64,000 bases of DNA. Source: Flaccisagitta enflata (lineage: Eukaryota; Chaetognatha; Sagittoidea; Aphragmophora). Positions within the stretch are counted from its first letter, which is position 1. The number at the start of each line of letters is the position of its first letter. The notes under the pieces are model-generated. The model made no database searches. It was not told where the DNA came from and was given only the letters and a program-made list of their open reading frames with translations. Positions 59,921 through 64,000 of the stretch are shown one piece after another. The position numbers and the translations under genes are program-made. The DNA lies in assembly GCA_965153355.1 (NCBI GenBank), contig OZ231127.1, positions 16,120,001-16,184,000 of the forward strand. Direction: 5' to 3'.

Positions 59921-61600
59921 TTGGGCAGCGGCCCCGGAGGAGCCGATGACCTATGATTCTACATAGGGAAAATTTCTCTGGTTTCCATTTTCCGTCTGTC
60001 CGTACATCCCCCCCTCCCCAAGCCTCAAAAAAAGGCCTCTCAGACCCCAAATCAGGCCTTTCAGACCCCAAATCGGGCCACTCAGGCCCCAAATCAGGCA
60101 ACTAAGGCCCCAAATCTGGCCTCCCAGTCCCTAAATCTGACTTTTTGGACCCCAAATCAGGCCTCTCAGACCCCAAATCCAGCCTCCCAGACCCCAGATC
60201 AGGCTTCTCAGACCCAAAATTAGACCTCTCAGACCCAAATCAGGCCTCAGACCCCAAATCAGGCTTTTCAGACCCCAAATTAGACACCTCAGACCCAAAA
60301 CAGGCCTTTCCAACCCCAAACCACGCCTCTCAGACCCCAAACCACGCCTCTCAGACCCTAAATCAGACCTTTTAGACCCAAAATTAGGCCTCTCAGCCCT
60401 CCAATCCTGCTTCTCAAACCGGAGAAAATTGTCCTACCGGGTCATCAATCTGGACTGGGAAAAAGTGTTAAGCTTTTTCTCTTAGCTGCTTCTCCTCACT
60501 GGTCTGGAATTTGTTTTCTTTCATAGTAACGGGTGGTCTTTAAAAAAGTAGCTTTTAATTTTTTAAGTAAAACTTTTTAAATTTTTTCAAAGTAATAAAT
60601 TTTTTTTTAGCAATCTAGATATGATCGTGGCCTACATATTCCATTATGAATATTCTTTATGAGGATTAATATTTTTTATTCTATCTTCAAAAAACTGAAT
60701 TGAATTAGGGACCACTCAAAGAATTTTGCTTAAATTTGACTAAAAATCAGTCATTTTAACAAAATTTATTTAAAAATGATTAAAATTGAACAAAAGTGGG
60801 TCTTAGGAAACTATAAAAACCAAGACATTTGAAATGAAAAATAAAATAGACATCCAAAACACTAATAATAACCATTTATCACTTCTGGTTATAAACAGGC
60901 AATTATACTCAGAAAAAATCATTTTGGTGTATTATATATAATTTAAATTTGTATATTTTAATCATGTATAAAAAATCAGAGATTCACCCTTTAAGATATT
61001 CATAAAATATGCAATTAAAGACAGTTTTTATCTTAGTGAGATAAAGAGCTAACTTTTTTATGTCCACCCGGTACTATGTTTGACGTTTTTTGTGTCAAAA
61101 TTTCACTGGTCTGACTTAAATACTTTGTCCACAGCATCAATTTAAAGAAAAAAAAACATTTTCAGATGAAGCTCAATTGAGCCTTAGTTTATCAAAACTG
61201 TTTTTCTTTGATTTGCTCTTATATCTCACTGGATCGAGCAGAAAATATAAGATTTGTCTCAGTAGAAGATATCTTTATAAATTTTAAAAATTATCTTTAA
61301 TTTGAGACTATTTTAGCATTTGTAGCTCAAACTGATCAAAAATGAAGGAAAATAGTTTTGAGGAAAAAGAGATAAATTCAGCTTCAGCCCCAATTACTTG
61401 TTTTACTTCAAATTGATGTTGTGGACAAAATAATTGACACAGACCAATGAAATTTTGACACAAAAATCGTCAATCATAGTACTATATAGGAAAAGAAGCA
61501 TCTGAGAGAAAAAGCTTAATACTTTTTTCCAATCGAGATTGATGACCATGTGTGTAGAATCATAGGTCATCGGCGCCTCCGGGGCCGCTGCCCCTCTCAT
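59921..61600. mobile_element. GCGGCCCC-type fold-back element carrying a nested MITE
   Basis: Left: 'gggcagcggccccggagg', 'agccgatgacctatgattct', 'acataggg'. Right (61550-61600): the mirror image. The core has the about 21-bp 'aggcctctcagaccccaaatc' minisatellite (60030-60415), then long inverted arms (60436-60528 plus 61072-61180 against 61390-61553). A TA-flanked MITE at 60529-61071 interrupts the left arm. Confidence 0.8.
60529..61071. mobile_element. TA-flanked MITE, 543 bp, nested; empty site preserved in the opposite arm
   Basis: Ends ACGGGTGGTC...GTCCACCCGG with TA on each side (60527-60528, 61072-61073), and inner inverted match 'taaaaaagt'. Removing it leaves 'catagTActatg', the sequence found uninterrupted in the other arm ('tatagTActatg', minus strand, near 61485). 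AT-rich, no coding. Confidence 0.85.
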
Positions 61601-61639
61601 AATCTCATTCCCACATACACTAACTTAGGGGCATCGGGT

Positions 61640-61863
61640 ACCGCTGACCATGTAACGCTTTTGCGACTATTTTTTCTTGCATTTCTAAAACAAGTTATGC
61701 TCGTCCGTCGGTCTGTCTATTAGTCTGTCTGCCACGCTTTCCTGAAGATCACAAAGAACGCGCAAATTCAGGCATTCTTTATTCCTGTTTGGACGTGCGC
61801 TTTCTCGCATTCAAGACGTTGATGGATTGACTGATTGATTGACTAATTGATTGATTGATTTAC

Positions 61864-61906
<43 letters not shown>

Positions 61907-62225
61907 CTGATTGAATGACTGGTTGACTGATTGATTGCTTGATTGATTGATTGATAATTGATTGGTTCATTTGGTTGATGGATTGACTGAATCATCCAAT
62001 CATTCATTCATTCATTCATTCATATTCATTCATATGTTCAGGCGCATTGTTGTCCTACTTGGGCTCCTTTACATAACAACCCATCCGGCACATTATTGGC
62101 CTACTTTGCCTTGTTTCTTTTGTTGCCTCTGTGACTTAAATTACGTTAAAGTTGAGTTGAATAGGGCGTTGCACCCAATAGGTCCCCTTAGTGCAATGTT
62201 AATAGTCGCAAAAGCGTTAGATGGT
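61640..62225. repeat. Inverted junction between two GCGGCCCC-type elements
   Basis: 'accatgtaacgcttttgcgactatt' words at 61647-61671 are mirrored at 62200-62225 ('aatagtcgcaaaagcgttagatggt'). Between them is a (GATT)n tract at about 61825-61970, a short (CATT)n, and unrecognised sequence. Confidence 0.65.
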
Positions 62226-63020
62226 CAGCGATACCCAAGCCCTGCCTATGTTGATTGAGCTTGATATTGAGGGAGGGAGCAGGGCAGCGGCCCCAAAGGG
62301 GTCGATGACCTATGCTTTCACACATAGGGGAAATTTCGCCTTCTCCTTCTCCTCCATTTGTCCCCCCCTCCCTGACTCAAATACTAACCTCAAAGCCCAA
62401 ATCCCAGCCTCGAGGCCCAAATCCCTGCCTCATGGCCCAAATCCCAGCCTCAAGGCCCAAATCCCAGTCTTGAGGCCCAAATCCCAGCCTCGAAGGCCAA
62501 ATCCCAGCCTCGAGGCCCAAATCCCAGCTTCGAGGCCCAAATCCTCGAGGCTGGCATTGGAACCTCTAGGATTTGGGCCTCAAGGCTGGGATTTGGGCCT
62601 TGAGGCTGGGATTTGGGCCTCAAGGCTAGGATTTGGGCCTTGAGGCTGGGATTTGGGCTTTGTGGCTGGGATTTGGGCCTCGAGGTTGAGATTTGGGCTT
62701 TGAGGCTGGGATTTGGGCCTTGAGGCTGGGATTTGGGCCTCGAGGCTGGGATTTGGGCTTTAAGGCTGGGATTTGGGCCTCGAGGCTGGGATTTGGGCCT
62801 CAAGGCTAGGATCCTCGAGGCTGGGATTTGGGCTTCAAGGCTGGGATTTGGGCCTCGAGGCTGGCGTTTCGGCCTCGAGGCTGGGGTTCTGGCCTCAAGG
62901 CTGGGGTTTTGGCCTAGAGGCTAGTATTTGAGTAGGGAAGGGGGGACGGACGTAGAAGTAGGAGAAATTTCCCCTGTGTGAAAGCATAGGCCATCGACAC
63001 CTTCGGAGCCGCTGCCCAAA
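62220..63020. mobile_element. GCGGCCCC-type fold-back element with inverted 20-bp minisatellite arms
   Basis: Left: 'atggtcagcgatacccaag', 'gggcagcggccccaaagggg', 'cctatgctttcacacatagg'. Right (62960-63018): mirror image. The core has about seven units of 'aggcccaaatcccagcctcg' (62395-62540), then about eighteen in the opposite orientation (62541-62930). Pro/Gln/Ser and Leu/Gly/Phe ORFs are repeat translations. Confidence 0.85.
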
Positions 63021-63059
63021 AGGGATATGGAAATTCAGATATTGACAACCACTGACACA

Positions 63060-63159
63060 CATAATGTATAATGTATATTGTATAATGTATAATGTATAAT
63101 GTATAATGTATAATGTATAATGTATAATGTATAATGATATAGATATATCCTATTCTAGT

Positions 63160-63192
<33 letters not shown>
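63060..63192. repeat. 'tataatg' 7-bp repeat and (GA)n microsatellite
   Basis: About ten 'tataatg' units at 63062-63135 and fifteen GA units at 63161-63190. Confidence 0.9.
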
Positions 63193-63366
63193 GCGACGCG
63201 AATCAATGCAAAATTGGGCGCAAATGGCGAAGAGATATTGATTAAGGGGACAGTCAGAGACGTCGAGATGTCAGTCATAACAGCAAGCATTCATTTGTAC
63301 AGTTAGCGGACGATCGAATAATGCAATCCTATGTGAGTGTAGTGGGTTTTTTTTTCTAGATAGTTA

Positions 63367-63957
63367 CTATCTAGAACATAAGTATATCGACAGTATGGGG
63401 ATTGGTTATTCTATCAGTATAGGAATTATAGAAAAACCTCCAAAACATGTCAGATACTTAATATTACATCTTTGGGTTTCAACAACTAACTGTATGTCGA
63501 TTTTCTAAGCACTTCAATGCTTTGTACAAATGCATGATAACTATTCCTCATAAAATTCTATTTTAAAAATTCCTTAGCGTATGCCATGTTCTCCCTTTTG
63601 CTTCATTTGCAATCCCAATGATTCAGAGAGGTTGAAATCAACCAAGATAATGTAGCAAAGGTGTTGGGCGCTGTAATTAGGACCAAAAATATTGTGGAAA
63701 AAACCTTCAATCTATCTGAAAGGAGACTTAGTAACTTGTAAAAAAACTAGATGCATTTTTTTGGCTATTTCTTAATTGAAGTATCAATCTTGTTTTGCGT
63801 GTCAATTCTAAACGCCTTGAGCTAAAAGGATGCGGTTTGCGGCATTTGGTCAGAAATTTGAAATAGTTTCAGAATCTCACTGATTTTTATATAAATTTCT
63901 TATTCTTAACAGAGTTATTGCTTAAAATGCCTGTCGATATACATATGTTCTAGATAG
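63367..63957. mobile_element. TA-flanked inverted-repeat element, 591 bp, family B
   Basis: Left end CTATCTAGAACATAAGTATA and 'tcgacag' mirror the right end; TA at 63365-63366 and 63958-63959. TIR about 28 bp, matching 33321-33933 at most positions. AT-rich interior, non-coding. Confidence 0.82.
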
Positions 63958-64000
63958 TATATGATAAATGACAAGCATACAGCAAACAAAAGATTGGAAA

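Overview
This window looks like nuclear DNA of an invertebrate animal or a close relative. The genes have many introns with ordinary GT..AG junctions. The gene set (a HECTD2-type ubiquitin ligase, a short Ctr copper transporter, a lysosomal-phospholipase/LCAT-type lipase, and two T1-domain six-TM potassium channels) points to Metazoa. The sequence is AT-rich and unusually full of microsatellites, minisatellites and fold-back mobile elements. No species can be named from it. Nearly all long single-frame ORFs are translated simple repeats or antisense shadows, so the gene models below were built by following protein similarity (recalled, not searched) across splice junctions and checking that exon phases add up.

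Layout. 1-2.5 kb: two tandem satellites of about 160-170 bp. 3.2-9.1 kb (-): first two coding exons of a PLA2G15/LCAT-type lipase, its 5.6-kb intron filled with mobile elements; the rest lies beyond the left edge. 10.8-12.2 kb (-): 5'-truncated retrotransposon with a restriction-like endonuclease end. 12.6-13.7 kb (+): complete 142-aa Ctr-type copper transporter. 14.8-20.9 kb (-): twelve exons (590 codons) of HECTD2 including the whole HECT domain, 5' end not found. 21-25.5 kb: repeats. 25.9-32.3 kb (+): SF1 helicase-type gene with a nuclease-like (NERD-like) N-terminal region and a probable frameshift. 34.1-39.5 kb (-) and 40.4-47.7 kb (-): two complete, adjacent, divergent Kv-like channels of 448 and 503 codons. 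47.8-64 kb: no cellular gene recognised; long minisatellites, a Penelope-type GIY-YIG endonuclease fragment, and several inverted-repeat elements.

The genes do not form one pathway. The two channels are likely tandem paralogues: they share an intron position between S4 and S5, a gap-free S4 alignment and an S4 with only two basic residues in the usual spacing.

The strongest candidates for something undescribed are in the repeat fraction. One dispersed family has a short 5' subterminal word whose reverse complement closes a 3' hairpin just before TAAAAA. The word differs between copies, yet both partners change together. A second family has ends with compensatory hairpins that enclose exchangeable minisatellite cores. 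At least seven TA-flanked inverted-repeat elements lie in 64 kb, one inside a larger fold-back whose opposite arm still shows the empty site.
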